Shown: positions 1 through 10,190, counted from the stretch's first letter. The stretch is DNA of 51,228 nt from Bacteroidota bacterium (GCA_013288285.1 JABDCE010000009.1:1-51228); one strand, 5' to 3'. The notes: generated by a model not told the origin, from the letters alone. Numbers and translations: made by a program.

Positions 1-1
1 C

Positions 2-1675
2 AGGTCATTAGGGCAAGTTGAGAAGTTTAATGTTGATTCAATAAAAGCGATCGTCTCCAAATTATCTTCTGATACAGAAAAGGTTAAAACTTACATAAAT
101 ACCGCAACCGGTATGTCGTGTGAAGATTCGACTAACAAATTGTTAATAGCAAATGAAGCAAAGAAACTTGCGGAAGCAATAAAGTGGCATGAAGGGGTAT
201 ACAAGGCAAACAGAAAGCTCGGTGAAATATACTTTAGTTGTCTCAAGGATTACCCTAAGGCGTTTGATGCTTTTGAAGATAACGTAAGGTTTGCCCATAA
301 ATATGACGACACTATAAATGAAGCGATAGCCCTGGAAACAATGGCGAAGGCTTACCAGAAAATTTCGCAATACCAGAAGGCGCTGGAATACTATAATAAG
401 GTGCTGGGAGTAAGGTCGGATGCGGATATGCAAATGGGTGTGCTGGCGGATATGGGGGTGGTGTACAATGCGATAGAAGACTACAATGAAGCGCTGGCCA
501 CTTACAAGAATTCGTTGCGGATGCTCGATTCTGTAGCGGCTGCGAAACATGCCAAAGACATCCAGGACACCTTGCTGACAGCGGGCCTTAGCCTGAACAT
601 AGGCGATATATATCTTGCTATGTCCCAGCCTGACAAGGCGATGGAGAACTACGATAAGGTACAGTTACTGAGCATTGCGATAAATGATACTTATCTGCAG
701 ATAGCGGGGCTGATAGGTATCGGTAAAACGTACAAATTAAAAACCAATTACCTGGAGGCCATTAAACAATACCAGGTAGCATTGCTAAAATGCCGTGAGA
801 TCAATGAGTTCAGAGATGAAGTGAAAATATTGAACGAGTTGGCGAATACTTACCACGACATGTTTGTATACGACAAAGCCCTCCTGTATGCCGACAGTTC
901 ACTGCGGCTTGCAGAAGACCAGAGTTATTTAGACCTCCTTCCGAAGTCCTATATTACATCGGGAAACATTTACATCAAGCAGAATAAATTCGACCTGGCC
1001 GTTCCGGCTTTGCAGAAAGCGCTTACCATAGCCCAAAAGAACAGCGGCCTGGACGATGAACGTGATGCGTGGATGTCGCTGTCTATAGCCTACGGGAATA
1101 AAGGCGAGGATAAGGAAGCGCTGGAGGCGTTTAAAAATTTCATTACGATCAGGGACAGTATATCGAAAGTAGAAAAGGAAAATGAATTTATAAAAAGGGC
1201 GCTGGAAGCAGATTTCAGGAACCAGAAGATGAAGGACAGCCTGTACCAGCAGGGTATATATGAAAGGACTATCGGGCGGCAGAAGACATTCACGTACACC
1301 AGTTTCGCTGGCCTCATACTTGTTGTGCTGCTTACATTCTTCATTTACCGTAACTACAACATCCAGAGAAAGTATAACGAACTGCTATCCCGTGAGAAGA
1401 AGGGGCACCTGGCGCATATAGAGGCGCAAAGCAATGTATTGAGCGATATAGCACACATACAGGCGCATCATGTGCGAGGGCCTGTATCTACCATCCTGGG
1501 GCTGGTGCAGTTATTTAATTTCGACGATCCTACCGACCCTATAAATAAAGAAGTGATAGAAGGTCTGGGCGTGGTGACTGAAAAACTGGACAATGTGGTG
1601 AAAGAAGTGATCATTAAAGAAAATAAACTACGGTACGGTAAAGACGATGACCGGCCAATGCCAAATAATAGTTAA
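2..1675 (+). CDS. TPR-repeat sensor with a histidine-kinase dimerisation (DHp) segment, 5' partial
   Basis: The reading frame is open from base 2, so the gene begins before the window; the first in-frame ATG at 113 is probably internal. About 380 residues of tetratricopeptide repeats (recurring Ala/Tyr helix pairs such as YQKALEYYNKVL) are followed by a transmembrane helix near residues 390-413 (counted from the ATG at 113). A short cytoplasmic segment follows, with the phospho-acceptor-like motif HHVRGPVSTILGL near residue 452. The protein ends about 65 residues later without N, G1 or G2 boxes, so no ATPase domain is present. Known family: Bacteroidota TPR histidine kinases normally carry HisKA plus HATPase. 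Inference: this is a kinase-dead or partner-dependent phosphotransfer sensor. The TPR and membrane calls are secure; the signalling role is tentative. Confidence 0.8.
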   Translation, partial: RSLGQVEKFNVDSIKAIVSKLSSDTEKVKTYINTATGMSCEDSTNKLLIANEAKKLAEAIKWHEGVYKANRKLGEIYFSCLKDYPKAFDAFEDNVRFAHKYDDTINEAIALETMAKAYQKISQYQKALEYYNKVLGVRSDADMQMGVLADMGVVYNAIEDYNEALATYKNSLRMLDSVAAAKHAKDIQDTLLTAGLSLNIGDIYLAMSQPDKAMENYDKVQLLSIAINDTYLQIAGLIGIGKTYKLKTNYLEAIKQYQVALLKCREINEFRDEVKILNELANTYHDMFVYDKALLYADSSLRLAEDQSYLDLLPKSYITSGNIYIKQNKFDLAVPALQKALTIAQKNSGLDDERDAWMSLSIAYGNKGEDKEALEAFKNFITIRDSISKVEKENEFIKRALEADFRNQKMKDSLYQQGIYERTIGRQKTFTYTSFAGLILVVLLTFFIYRNYNIQRKYNELLSREKKGHLAHIEAQSNVLSDIAHIQAHHVRGPVSTILGLVQLFNFDDPTDPINKEVIEGLGVVTEKLDNVVKEVIIKENKLRYGKDDDRPMPNNS

Positions 1676-1858
1676 CTACCGCGCGGGCGTTCCAGAATAA
1701 TTCCCCATAACACTCATTATTTTACATATTAACTGCCGGGTACGATTTTTCTACCGGGTACGTTAAGTTCCTGTTTCATGTCAGTAGTCTCCTGCTCTGG
1801 GGCTATTTGATTGCCGCTTATTGAAAATGAGGCTAATTTTAATAATGCCCTCTTATCA

Positions 1859-1888
1859 TTGGCACAAAAAGGAACCACTATACTTTTA
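1859..1888 (+). promoter_or_regulatory. Bacteroidota-type promoter of the type III PKS operon
   Basis: TTG at 1859-1861, a 19-bp spacer, then TACTTTTA at 1881-1888. This fits the Bacteroidota housekeeping consensus TTG-N19-TAnnTTTG with one mismatch in the last base. Transcription would start near 1893, about 30 nt before the TTG start codon of the polyketide synthase. Confidence 0.55.
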
Positions 1889-1900
1889 TATACGTATATA
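1887..1900. promoter_or_regulatory. Perfect 14-bp palindrome at the PKS promoter, possible operator
   Basis: TATATACGTATATA is a perfect palindrome that overlaps the end of the -7 box and covers the expected transcription start. This is where a repressor would block initiation. No regulator gene lies next to it, so the operator role is inference. Confidence 0.4.
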
Positions 1901-1921
1901 ACCTGAAAAACACGAATCAAC

Positions 1922-3013
1922 TTGGCCAAAATAATATCGATTGCAACCGAAGTACCAGCGTATAAACATACCCAGCAGCATTTACTGGAGTTTATGGAGG
2001 GGGCGTATGGCGCCGGCGATAAAGAAAAGAGGATACTTGGGTACCTGTACCGGCATAGCGGCATAGAAACGCGATATTCGGTGATCCCGGATTTTACATT
2101 GCCGATGGACGAGTGGCAGTTCTTCCCGAAGAGGGCAGACCTGGAACCATTCCCCGGCCTGGAGCATAGAATGCAATGGTATCATGAACACGCGCTGAAG
2201 TTATCATTACAGTCAGCAACCAAGTGCATAGCCAACCTAATAGACAAAGATGAGATAACGCACCTGGTGACAGTGAGCTGCACGGGAATGAGCGCACCGG
2301 GGCTGGAACTGCAACTAATGGAGGCTATGGGGCTAAGAGCAAATATTTCGCACACGGCCATCAACTTTATGGGGTGCTATGCAGCGGTACATGGACTGAA
2401 GATGGCCAATGATATTGTCAATGCCAACCGGGGCTCGAAAGTACTGGTGGTATGTACGGAACTATGCTCGCTACATTTTCAAAAAACATTTACCGAAGAT
2501 TCCATTACCGCGCCACTGCTTTTTGCCGATGGCTCCGCAGCGGCGCTAATATGCGGTGATGATGATGAACGTACAGGATTGAAGCTGGACAGTTTTTATT
2601 CAGAAATACTGAAGGATGCAAAGAACAGCATGACCTGGAATTTGTCGTCGAATGGTTTCGTGATGACCTTATCTGCTGATGTGCCGGAAATATTCAAGGC
2701 AGATATAGGTTCACTGAAAGAACATGCACTGGCTAAGGCAGGGTATAATGATGAAGCCATCAAATACTTCTGTATACACCCTGGTGGGAAAAGGATATTG
2801 GAGGCATTGGGTAATGGCCTTTCGCTTACAGAAGAACAACTGGCTGCGTCTTACAAAATATTGAGAGACTATGGTAACATGTCGTCTGCAACTATTTTAT
2901 TTGTCCTGCAGGAGATGTGGGACAATGTAACTAAGGATAAAGGCGCGCATATTTTTGCGGCAGCATTTGGCCCAGGCCTCACTATGGAAAGCCTTATTAT
3001 GACGGTAGCATGA
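1922..3013 (+). CDS. Type III polyketide synthase (chalcone/alkylresorcinol synthase family)
   Basis: The 363-residue length is typical of homodimeric type III PKS enzymes, which extend a CoA- or ACP-bound starter with malonyl-CoA and cyclise the product. The catalytic triad is visible: Cys120 in VSCTGMSAPG, His286 in IHPGGKRIL and Asn319 in YGNMSSATILF. The start codon is TTG at 1922; an in-frame TGA lies at 1904 and there is no earlier ATG, and the family usually starts with this N-terminus. The stop overlaps the methyltransferase start (ATGA at 3010), so translation is probably coupled. In the similarly built Streptomyces griseus srsABC operon the synthase makes alkylresorcinols that are then methylated and hydroxylated. 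An alkylresorcinol or alkylpyrone product is inferred from this gene order; starter specificity cannot be read from the sequence. Confidence 0.9.
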   Translation: MAKIISIATEVPAYKHTQQHLLEFMEGAYGAGDKEKRILGYLYRHSGIETRYSVIPDFTLPMDEWQFFPKRADLEPFPGLEHRMQWYHEHALKLSLQSATKCIANLIDKDEITHLVTVSCTGMSAPGLELQLMEAMGLRANISHTAINFMGCYAAVHGLKMANDIVNANRGSKVLVVCTELCSLHFQKTFTEDSITAPLLFADGSAAALICGDDDERTGLKLDSFYSEILKDAKNSMTWNLSSNGFVMTLSADVPEIFKADIGSLKEHALAKAGYNDEAIKYFCIHPGGKRILEALGNGLSLTEEQLAASYKILRDYGNMSSATILFVLQEMWDNVTKDKGAHIFAAAFGPGLTMESLIMTVA

Positions 3014-3705
3014 ACATGACGCAGCGATCATACGAGAAAGAATTACTGGACAGGGACGATATCCCTTTCGGTGAAATTCTTACTACGATGCAGGAACTGA
3101 ACGTAGTGAACACCTTCCTGGGTGGACATGCGATAACAAGAAATGGAGTTGCAGCTTTTCTGAATAAGTCAGGCAGTGGGAACCGACTATCTGTTGCGGA
3201 GATAGGCTCTGGCGGAGGAGATAACCTTGTAGCCATTCATGATTTTCTGAAAAAAAAGAATGTGGTATGCTCACTGACCGGCATAGACATAAAAATGGAG
3301 TGCATAGAATATGCACGGCAACATGTAAAAGAAGAAGTGAACTGGATATGCAGCGACTACCGGGCGGTAAGATGGCCTGAGGGTAAACCAGACATTATTT
3401 TTTCGTCGCTGTTCTGCCATCACTTTACTGATGATGAATTGATAGGGCAATTGAAATGGCTGAAAGAAAACAGCAACACAGGTTTTTTTATTAATGACCT
3501 GCATCGTCATCCTGTTGCTTATTATTCCATAAAGCTGCTGACAAAAATATTTTCGCGGTCGCGCCTGGTAAAAAACGATGCGCCGTTGTCGGTGAAGCGG
3601 TCGTTCAGGCGGGCAGACTGGAAGCGGCTGCTGGCAGCCGCGGGCATTACCGCTTACCGCATCCGGTGGCAGTGGGCATTCCGGTATCTTATTTGCGTTT
3701 CATGA
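3010..3705 (+). CDS. Class I SAM-dependent methyltransferase of the PKS operon
   Basis: This 231-residue protein has methyltransferase motif I, AEIGSGGGDNL, at about residues 63-73, and an acidic residue ending the second strand (TGIDIKMECIEYA). A third motif region, PDIIFSSLFCHHFTDDE, resembles the UbiE/Methyltransf_11 fold. It overlaps the PKS stop and the following oxidoreductase start by ATGA at both ends, which indicates a fixed stoichiometric operon. By analogy with SrsB it would methylate the polyketide-derived phenol. C- versus O-methylation and the true substrate cannot be told from the sequence. A second ATG at 3016 is an alternative start. Confidence 0.85.
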   Translation: MNMTQRSYEKELLDRDDIPFGEILTTMQELNVVNTFLGGHAITRNGVAAFLNKSGSGNRLSVAEIGSGGGDNLVAIHDFLKKKNVVCSLTGIDIKMECIEYARQHVKEEVNWICSDYRAVRWPEGKPDIIFSSLFCHHFTDDELIGQLKWLKENSNTGFFINDLHRHPVAYYSIKLLTKIFSRSRLVKNDAPLSVKRSFRRADWKRLLAAAGITAYRIRWQWAFRYLICVS

Positions 3706-4841
3706 GTAACAGCGATACATACGATGTGATCATAGTGGGCGGTGGCCTCGCCGGCCTTTCCCTGGCTATCCAACTGGCGCGTAAACAGCATAGTGTACTG
3801 GTATTGGAAAAGGAAAGCTATCCAAAACATAAGGTATGCGGCGAGTACATAAGCATGGAAAGCAAACCTTTTCTGCAACGCATAGGCATACCGGTGGACG
3901 ATACAGACCTGCCCATCATCAACCGACTACAGGTAACAGATACACGCGGCAACGAAGTGAATGAATACCTGCCACAGGGTGGCTTTGGCATCAGCAGGTA
4001 CAGGCTCGATGCTATGCTGGCCGCAGTTGCCGAACAGGCAGGCGCACGACTGCTTACCAAAACAAAAGCAGACGACATTGCGTATGCAAACGAGCTGTTC
4101 TCTGTAACAGCTAAAGACAAAACCTTTTCCGCGAAAGTAGTGTGTGGCACGTGGGGAAAGCGCAGCAACATAGACCTGAAGCTGGAGCGCTCTTTTGTAC
4201 AGGCGAAGAGCAAGGCGCTGAATAACTACGTTGGCATTAAGTATCACATCAGGTATCCGTGGCCCAAAGACCAGATAGGGCTGCACAATTTTACAGAAGG
4301 GTATTGCGGTATATCGCCAATAGAAGACGACAAAGCCTGTCTTTGTTACCTGACCACCGCGGCTAATCTGCAGAAGAGCGGCCACGATATAAAAAAAATG
4401 GAAACGGATGTGCTGATGAAAAACCCCTGGCTGAACAAGATATTCAATGAAGCAGATTTTTTGTATAGCGCACCCATGGCCATATCGCAGATCAGTTTTC
4501 AGAAGAAGGAACAGGTGCTGAACCATATATTATTGCTGGGCGATACTGCCGGAATGATAACTCCACTTTGTGGTAACGGTATGAGTATGTCGCTGCACGC
4601 AGCCAAGCTGGCGGCAGAACGTGTTGACGATTTTCTGCAAAAAAAGATAACCCGTGACGCGCTGGAAAAAAGTTACACCGCTGCGTGGAAGAGCACCTTT
4701 AACCGGCGGGTTACTATAGGCAGGATCGTGCAAAGTAATTTTGGTAAAGACCTGGCAACATCACTATTCCTTAAGGCAGCGAATCATTTGCCCATGCTGC
4801 GCAAAGCGCTCATTAGCGGCACTTCAGGAACCCCGTTTTAA
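3702..4841 (+). CDS. FAD-dependent oxidoreductase (hydroxylase / geranylgeranyl-reductase-like)
   Basis: A Rossmann FAD-binding motif begins the protein (VIIVGGGLAGLSLAIQ, GxGxxG near residues 12-18). A second flavin motif, LLLGDTAGMITPLCGNGM, lies in the C-terminal half, as in flavin monooxygenases and geranylgeranyl reductases. A longer GTG start at 3666 is possible, but ATG 3702 overlaps the methyltransferase stop as ATGA and places the flavin motif at the usual distance from the N-terminus. The length is 379 residues. The likely role, by analogy with SrsC, is ring hydroxylation or oxidation of the methylated phenolic product to a hydroquinone or quinone. The gene ends the operon and is followed within 3 bp by a strong hairpin. 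Confidence 0.85.
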   Translation: MSNSDTYDVIIVGGGLAGLSLAIQLARKQHSVLVLEKESYPKHKVCGEYISMESKPFLQRIGIPVDDTDLPIINRLQVTDTRGNEVNEYLPQGGFGISRYRLDAMLAAVAEQAGARLLTKTKADDIAYANELFSVTAKDKTFSAKVVCGTWGKRSNIDLKLERSFVQAKSKALNNYVGIKYHIRYPWPKDQIGLHNFTEGYCGISPIEDDKACLCYLTTAANLQKSGHDIKKMETDVLMKNPWLNKIFNEADFLYSAPMAISQISFQKKEQVLNHILLLGDTAGMITPLCGNGMSMSLHAAKLAAERVDDFLQKKITRDALEKSYTAAWKSTFNRRVTIGRIVQSNFGKDLATSLFLKAANHLPMLRKALISGTSGTPF

Positions 4842-4843
4842 AA

Positions 4844-4873
4844 ATAAAACCCGCCACTATGGACGGGTTTTAT
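4844..4873. terminator. Bidirectional terminator between the PKS operon and gcvP
   Basis: A 10-bp perfect stem (ATAAAACCCG / CGGGTTTTAT) is extended by two C-G pairs around a short loop. A/T runs flank both sides, so it can stop the two convergent transcripts. Confidence 0.8.
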
Positions 4874-4896
4874 CATGTTATTTGAACCGGGATCAA

Positions 4897-7767
4897 TTAT
4901 GCTTCAGCATAAGATTCGGTTGGTTCGCAGGTACAGATCAGGTTACGGTCGCCATACGTGTTATTGACGCGGGCAACAGTTGGCCAGAATTTATTGTGCT
5001 TCACATAAGGCAGCGGATAGGCCGCCTGCTGGCGTGAATATTTATGATTCCATTCATCGGCAGTTATTGCAAACTGTGTATGCGGTGCAAACTTCAGTGC
5101 ATTGTCTGCCTTATCTGCTTTGCCTTCTTCTATAGCGCGTATCTCTGCACGTATGCCGAGCATAGCATCGCAGAAGCGGTCCAGCTCTGCTTTGTCTTCG
5201 CTTTCAGTTGGCTCTATCATCAAAGTGCCTGCAACGGGGAAGCTCATGGTTGGTGCATGGAAGCCATAGTCGATGAGACGTTTTGCCACATCTTCCGCTT
5301 CTACCTCCGCGCTCTTTTTGAACGGGCGAAGGTCAACGATGAACTCGTGTGCGCAGGTACCACCGCTGCCGGTATAAAGGATATCATAGTCGTTCTGCAA
5401 ACGGGCACGCATGTAGTTAGCGTTAAGTATAGCATTCTCTGTAGACTTGCGTGCGCCTGCTGATCCCAGCATGCGGATATAACCGTAAGAGATGAGTAAT
5501 ATACTTGCAGAGCCGTATGGCGCTGCCGAAACGGCATGGCCTTCACCTTGTTTCAGATTCACATGCGAAGGCAGGAATGGTTCCAGGTGTTTCTTCACAC
5601 ATATCGGTCCTACACCTGGTCCGCCACCACCATGTGGTATAGAAAAGGTTTTATGGAGGTTCAGGTGACAAACGTCAGCGCCTATGAGGCCCGGAGCAGT
5701 AAGCCCTACCTGTGCGTTCATGTTGGCGCCATCCATGTATACCTGTCCGCCATGCTCGTGTACGATCTGTGTAATATCTTTTACCGACTCTTCGTATATG
5801 CCATAAGTAGAAGGATAAGTGATCATAATGCCCGCGAGGTTTTTTGCGTGAAGCGCCGCTTTTTCTTTCAGGTCGGCAACATCTATATAACCATTTTCGA
5901 GCGCCTTAACTACCACCACTTTATAGCCTACCATCACTGCGCTGGCAGGGTTGGTGCCGTGAGCAGAAATAGGTATCAGTATCACATCGCGGTGACCTTC
6001 GTTGCGGCTCTCGTGGTAGCCACGTATAGCCAGCAGGCCTGCATATTCGCCTTGTGCGCCACTGTTAGGCTGCAGGCTGCATGCATCGAATGCGGTGATC
6101 TCGCAGAGGTAAGCAGACAATTCTTTCACCACCTGCAGGTAACCTTCGCACTGGTCAGTTGGTGCAAACGGATGCATTTTGCTGAAGTGTACCCAGCTAA
6201 GCGGCATCATTTCAGAAGCAGCATTAAGCTTCATGGTGCAGGAGCCCAGGGATATCATGCTGGTGTTGAGACTCAGGTCTTTATTTTCCAGCATCTTGAT
6301 ATAGCGCATCATTTTTGTTTCACTGTGATGCGTGTTGAATACCTGCTGGGAAAGGATCTCGCCGGTTCGGGTAAGGGCAGTAGGGATATTAGTGAGTGCC
6401 GCACGGTCATCGATCGAAAAGCCGTCTGCATTATTTTCGTGTGTGAACACACTGATAATATTCAGTACGTCGCGGGGCGTAGTTGTTTCGTCGAGCGAAA
6501 TACCTATTGTCTTATCTGCATGATAGCAGAAGTTCATTCCTTTTGATTCGGCAGTCTTGCGTATGCCGGCTACATCATCTACAGAAATGTTAATCGTATC
6601 GAAGAACGATTTGCTGTTTACTTTTATTCCGGCTGCAGTCAGCGCTTCGCTGAGCGCCAGCGCCAGTGCGGCTGTGCGCTTGGCTATATTCGTCAGCCCG
6701 TCTGTGCCATGGTATACCGCATACATGGCTGCGATATTGGCCAGCAGCGCCTGAGCCGTGCAGATATTTGAAGTTGCTTTCTCTCTTTTTATGTGCTGCT
6801 CGCGTGTGCCTAATGCCATACGCAATGCACGGTTGCCAAATGCGTCGATACTGATGCCGATGATTCGGCCGGGTATCTGCCTTTTGAAATCGTCGCGGGT
6901 AGTAAAGAAGGCCGCGTGAGGACCACCGTATCCTATAGGTACGCCAAAACGTTGTGCTGAACCAATGGCAGCGTCAGCGCCCAACTCTCCCGGTGAAGTG
7001 AGCAATGTCAGCGCCAGCAGGTCTGTAGCCATGGCCACATAACCACCCGCTTCATGCATAGCAGCTATAAATCCGCGATAGTCTTCCACACCACCTTTAC
7101 CATTAGGGTATTGCACAAGCGCACCAAAGTAAGTCGTGTCCAGGTCGGCTACGCGATAGTCGCCGTATACCACTTCTATATTCAGCGGAGTTGCCCGTGT
7201 AACTATCACATCCTTTGTTTGCGGGAACACATCATGATCCACAAAGAACTTTGGCCTTTCCGGGTTCTTATGGTCTTTGTTCAGTGTATGGTAAAACATG
7301 GTCATTGCTTCAGCCGCAGCTGTTGCTTCATCAAGCAGAGAGGCGTTTGCGAGTTCCAGTCCGGTAAGGTCGCATGCCATGGTCTGGAAGTTGAGCAGGC
7401 TTTCCAGGCGACCCTGGCTTATCTCGGCCTGGTAAGGCGTGTACTGTGTATACCAACCCGGATTCTCAAATATATTGCGCAGTATCACGCTGGGCGTATG
7501 CGTATCATAATACCCCTGGCCTATATAACTCTTGAACACTTTATTTTTTAACGACGTCTCTTTTAACTGTTCCAGATATTCAGCCTCGCTTACTCCCGCA
7601 GGGATTCGTAGCTTATGGTCCATACGTATGGCCGCCGGCACGGTACGGTTTATCAATTCATCCAGGCTGTCAACGCCAATGGTTTTCAGCATTTCTTTTG
7701 TGTCCTGCTCATCCGGGCCTATGTGGCGGTGGATAAATTCCTCGCTTTGAATTGAAAATAAATTCAT
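4897..7767 (-). CDS. gcvP: Glycine dehydrogenase (aminomethyl-transferring), P protein of the glycine cleavage system
   Basis: The 956-residue single-chain P protein uses PLP to decarboxylate glycine and pass the aminomethyl group to the lipoyl H protein. The length matches the fused-type enzyme (N- and C-halves homologous). Diagnostic segments are FIHRHIGP near the N-terminus, the glycine-rich GYGGPHAAF, and the PLP lysine in [17 protein letters not shown] near residue 700. The gene is monocistronic here; gcvT and gcvH are not nearby, which is common in Bacteroidota. It is convergent with the PKS operon and shares its terminator. Confidence 0.98.
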   Translation of the reverse strand: MNLFSIQSEEFIHRHIGPDEQDTKEMLKTIGVDSLDELINRTVPAAIRMDHKLRIPAGVSEAEYLEQLKETSLKNKVFKSYIGQGYYDTHTPSVILRNIFENPGWYTQYTPYQAEISQGRLESLLNFQTMACDLTGLELANASLLDEATAAAEAMTMFYHTLNKDHKNPERPKFFVDHDVFPQTKDVIVTRATPLNIEVVYGDYRVADLDTTYFGALVQYPNGKGGVEDYRGFIAAMHEAGGYVAMATDLLALTLLTSPGELGADAAIGSAQRFGVPIGYGGPHAAFFTTRDDFKRQIPGRIIGISIDAFGNRALRMALGTREQHIKREKATSNICTAQALLANIAAMYAVYHGTDGLTNIAKRTAALALALSEALTAAGIKVNSKSFFDTINISVDDVAGIRKTAESKGMNFCYHADKTIGISLDETTTPRDVLNIISVFTHENNADGFSIDDRAALTNIPTALTRTGEILSQQVFNTHHSETKMMRYIKMLENKDLSLNTSMISLGSCTMKLNAASEMMPLSWVHFSKMHPFAPTDQCEGYLQVVKELSAYLCEITAFDACSLQPNSGAQGEYAGLLAIRGYHESRNEGHRDVILIPISAHGTNPASAVMVGYKVVVVKALENGYIDVADLKEKAALHAKNLAGIMITYPSTYGIYEESVKDITQIVHEHGGQVYMDGANMNAQVGLTAPGLIGADVCHLNLHKTFSIPHGGGGPGVGPICVKKHLEPFLPSHVNLKQGEGHAVSAAPYGSASILLISYGYIRMLGSAGARKSTENAILNANYMRARLQNDYDILYTGSGGTCAHEFIVDLRPFKKSAEVEAEDVAKRLIDYGFHAPTMSFPVAGTLMIEPTESEDKAELDRFCDAMLGIRAEIRAIEEGKADKADNALKFAPHTQFAITADEWNHKYSRQQAAYPLPYVKHNKFWPTVARVNNTYGDRNLICTCEPTESYAEA

Positions 7768-7808
7768 ATAGTTGATGTAAAAGTTTTAAAAGAAAAATAA
7801 AAGAGGTG

Positions 7809-7840
7809 CAAATATACGCAAAACGCCGTTTTCTGCGAAA
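7809..7840 (-). promoter_or_regulatory. Candidate gcvP promoter
   Basis: On the minus strand, TATATTTG (plus 7809-7816) matches the -7 consensus TAnnTTTG exactly. Nineteen bases upstream lies TTTCG (plus 7836-7840), one mismatch from the -33 box. The implied leader is about 40 nt. Confidence 0.5.
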
Positions 7841-8033
7841 TGAAAGGACCACATATATTGTTGTGTGTAATATCTGCCTGGATGCAGATTGGCCCTTGGC
7901 AGCTTGTCTGGGCGATATTGTCAATTTCTGTCCTTTTCCCCCTTCCGGAATATAACAAAACGTTTGGCGTGCTGGCACAGTTTTTCAAGTAGATGGAGGA
8001 ATAAACAATCAAAACTTAATCAAAAGACGAATT

Positions 8034-10112
8034 ATGAAAAAGATTTTACTATCAGTGGCCGTGGCGGCAGGATTAATGATACCAGGGGCATCTAAAGCGC
8101 AGATGCTGTACGGTATAACGACAAGCAACTCAATTTTTACAATGGCAAATGCGAGCACTCCGGGCACTATCAGCGGCCCTTATGCTGTTTCGGGTGTGGC
8201 TACAGGCCAGACGCTTGTAGGCATAGACAGCAGGCCAAGTACAGGAGACTTATATGCATTAGGCTATGACTCTGTTGCTATTATGGCGCAGTTGTACAAG
8301 ATAACTACAAGCGGTACCACCTATACTGCTACAGCAGTAGGCAGCGCTACATCCGGAGTAAACCTGGGTGTAACCAATAATGCAGCATTTGATTTTATCT
8401 CTTCCACCAGCAACCAGATCAGAATAGTGGGGAGAAATGGTAACAATTATGTGATGAATGCGGACAATGGTATGGTAACAAGTACCGGCAGCAGTTCGCT
8501 TTCTTTTGCAGTAGGCGATATTTATGCGGGCCTTACCAGCGCGTTAGCCGCAACTGCATATACCAACAGTTTTTTTGGGGCAGATGCTACCCAGGAAGTA
8601 GGTCTTGATGCCGTTAACAACGCAATAGTAACATTTGATGCCGGCAATTTTGCCAATAGCTTCAACAATACCGGGTATTTTATGCATACCATCGGTACTA
8701 CTACCGGTGTTCTTTTTAATGTAGGCAGCAGTGTAGGCATGGATACCTGGTTTGATACGCTGGCGCACAGCAATATGGTTTACGTTTCCGGCAGTACGTT
8801 GCTGGGTGGTACTCATTTATATAAGTATGACCTTAGTGGCACAACGGGCACCCTCACAGATGTAGGTGCTATCGGTTCCGGTTCTTTGAGCGTCCGCGAC
8901 ATCGCGTTCGGTACAACTGGCGCTTCCACAGCTTCACTTATGGGACGTACAGTAACAGGCCTTTCGCTGAATATGCGTAACCTCATCACATTCGACGCAC
9001 AGATGCCGGGAATGCTCCGTTCATCAATCGCATTAAGCGGCGTTACAGCAGGACAGCGTATGGTAGCCATAGATTATGCAGCAAACGGTGCATTGTATGG
9101 CCTGGGCTATAATTCTACTGCTCAGACTTACCAGTTATATACTATAGATACAGTATCTGGAGCCGTAACAGCGGTTAACTCTACTCCCAACAACCTGGCC
9201 TTAGGCACAGACGACGGATCCGGTAATCATGTGAATGTGGCTTTCCGCTTTATCCCTACATTGACTAACAGCATACGCGTGATAGGCAATAATGGTACTT
9301 TGAATGCGGTGATAGATGCCTCTACAGGTAATGTTACTGCTACCGATGCGGCTATCACTTATGTTACCGGCGACGCTAGCTTTGGTAGCGTGGCAAACCT
9401 GACCTCTGTAGGTTATACCGGGTTTAATGGTGATGGTACAACGCAGATGTTTGGTTATGACGCCAACTCTGGCGCCATGGTGATGTTTGATGCTACCAAC
9501 AGCACATCGGGCATGGGCATAGGTACTACTGGTTTTATTAACACAGATGTGAGTCTGAATACAGTTCTTTCTCTGCTGGGCCACAGCAATACCTACAATA
9601 ATTCTTACCTGGATATTACCTACGATGCAGCTACCGGCAACAACATCGGTATACTGGCGTCAAACTATTTTGGCGACAGTACAGACCTGCTCAACTATTC
9701 TACGCTGTATGATATGAGCGCTATGGTGAGCGGATACCACAAGGGTACTGTGAGCACTCCTACTACAGTAGGTCGTATAGGATACGGCACGCCGGTTAAA
9801 GATGCAGTATACCGCAGCTCTAATCCAGGTACTACAGGTGTATATGCGGTTGCAGCCAATGGCGAAAACGCATTGCTTGTATACCCTAACCCTGTAACCA
9901 GTAGTACCCGTGTAGTGCTGCCTGCACCATCTATTGGCGCAGTGTCTGTGACTATCATAGATATGAACGGCGGCATAGACCGTACCTTCAGTTATGCTCC
10001 CGGAACCTCAACACTGGATGTGGACATGACCACATTGCCTGCCGGCCTGTATAGTGTTCGTGTATTCGGCGCAGGATTTGTAAATTATAATTTGAAAGTA
10101 GTAAAAGAATAA
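8034..10112 (+). CDS. Secreted DUF4394-repeat protein with T9SS sorting domain
   Basis: The 692-residue protein has a signal peptide (MKKILLSVAVAAGLMIPGAS). Two DUF4394-like halves of about 270 residues follow. Each opens with a segment of the type LVGIDSRPSTGDLYALGYD or MVAIDYAANGALYGLGYN, giving a probable beta-propeller-like fold. The last 80 residues form a type IX secretion sorting domain (LVYPNPVTSSTRVVLP ending in LPAGLYSVRVFGAGFVNYNLKVVK). It is expected to be exported to the cell surface or medium. DUF4394 has no assigned activity. The gene is flanked by a terminator and is probably monocistronic. Confidence 0.9.
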   Translation: MKKILLSVAVAAGLMIPGASKAQMLYGITTSNSIFTMANASTPGTISGPYAVSGVATGQTLVGIDSRPSTGDLYALGYDSVAIMAQLYKITTSGTTYTATAVGSATSGVNLGVTNNAAFDFISSTSNQIRIVGRNGNNYVMNADNGMVTSTGSSSLSFAVGDIYAGLTSALAATAYTNSFFGADATQEVGLDAVNNAIVTFDAGNFANSFNNTGYFMHTIGTTTGVLFNVGSSVGMDTWFDTLAHSNMVYVSGSTLLGGTHLYKYDLSGTTGTLTDVGAIGSGSLSVRDIAFGTTGASTASLMGRTVTGLSLNMRNLITFDAQMPGMLRSSIALSGVTAGQRMVAIDYAANGALYGLGYNSTAQTYQLYTIDTVSGAVTAVNSTPNNLALGTDDGSGNHVNVAFRFIPTLTNSIRVIGNNGTLNAVIDASTGNVTATDAAITYVTGDASFGSVANLTSVGYTGFNGDGTTQMFGYDANSGAMVMFDATNSTSGMGIGTTGFINTDVSLNTVLSLLGHSNTYNNSYLDITYDAATGNNIGILASNYFGDSTDLLNYSTLYDMSAMVSGYHKGTVSTPTTVGRIGYGTPVKDAVYRSSNPGTTGVYAVAANGENALLVYPNPVTSSTRVVLPAPSIGAVSVTIIDMNGGIDRTFSYAPGTSTLDVDMTTLPAGLYSVRVFGAGFVNYNLKVVKE

Positions 10113-10150
10113 GCGATCATAAAGTATTACCCTTCACTTTTGGAAAATTG

Positions 10151-10186
10151 AAACCTTCCCGGAAACCCCGGGAAGGTTTTTTTATT
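10151..10186 (+). terminator. Rho-independent terminator after the DUF4394 gene
   Basis: A 12-bp perfect stem (AAACCTTCCCGG / CCGGGAAGGTTT) with a 5-nt loop is followed by a T run. It is the strongest canonical terminator in the window. Confidence 0.92.
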
Positions 10187-10190
10187 TACT

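Noticed and set aside
5044-6754. Several long plus-strand frames inside gcvP
   Set aside because: They are shadows of the minus-strand gcvP, whose 956-residue product is full length and has all family motifs.
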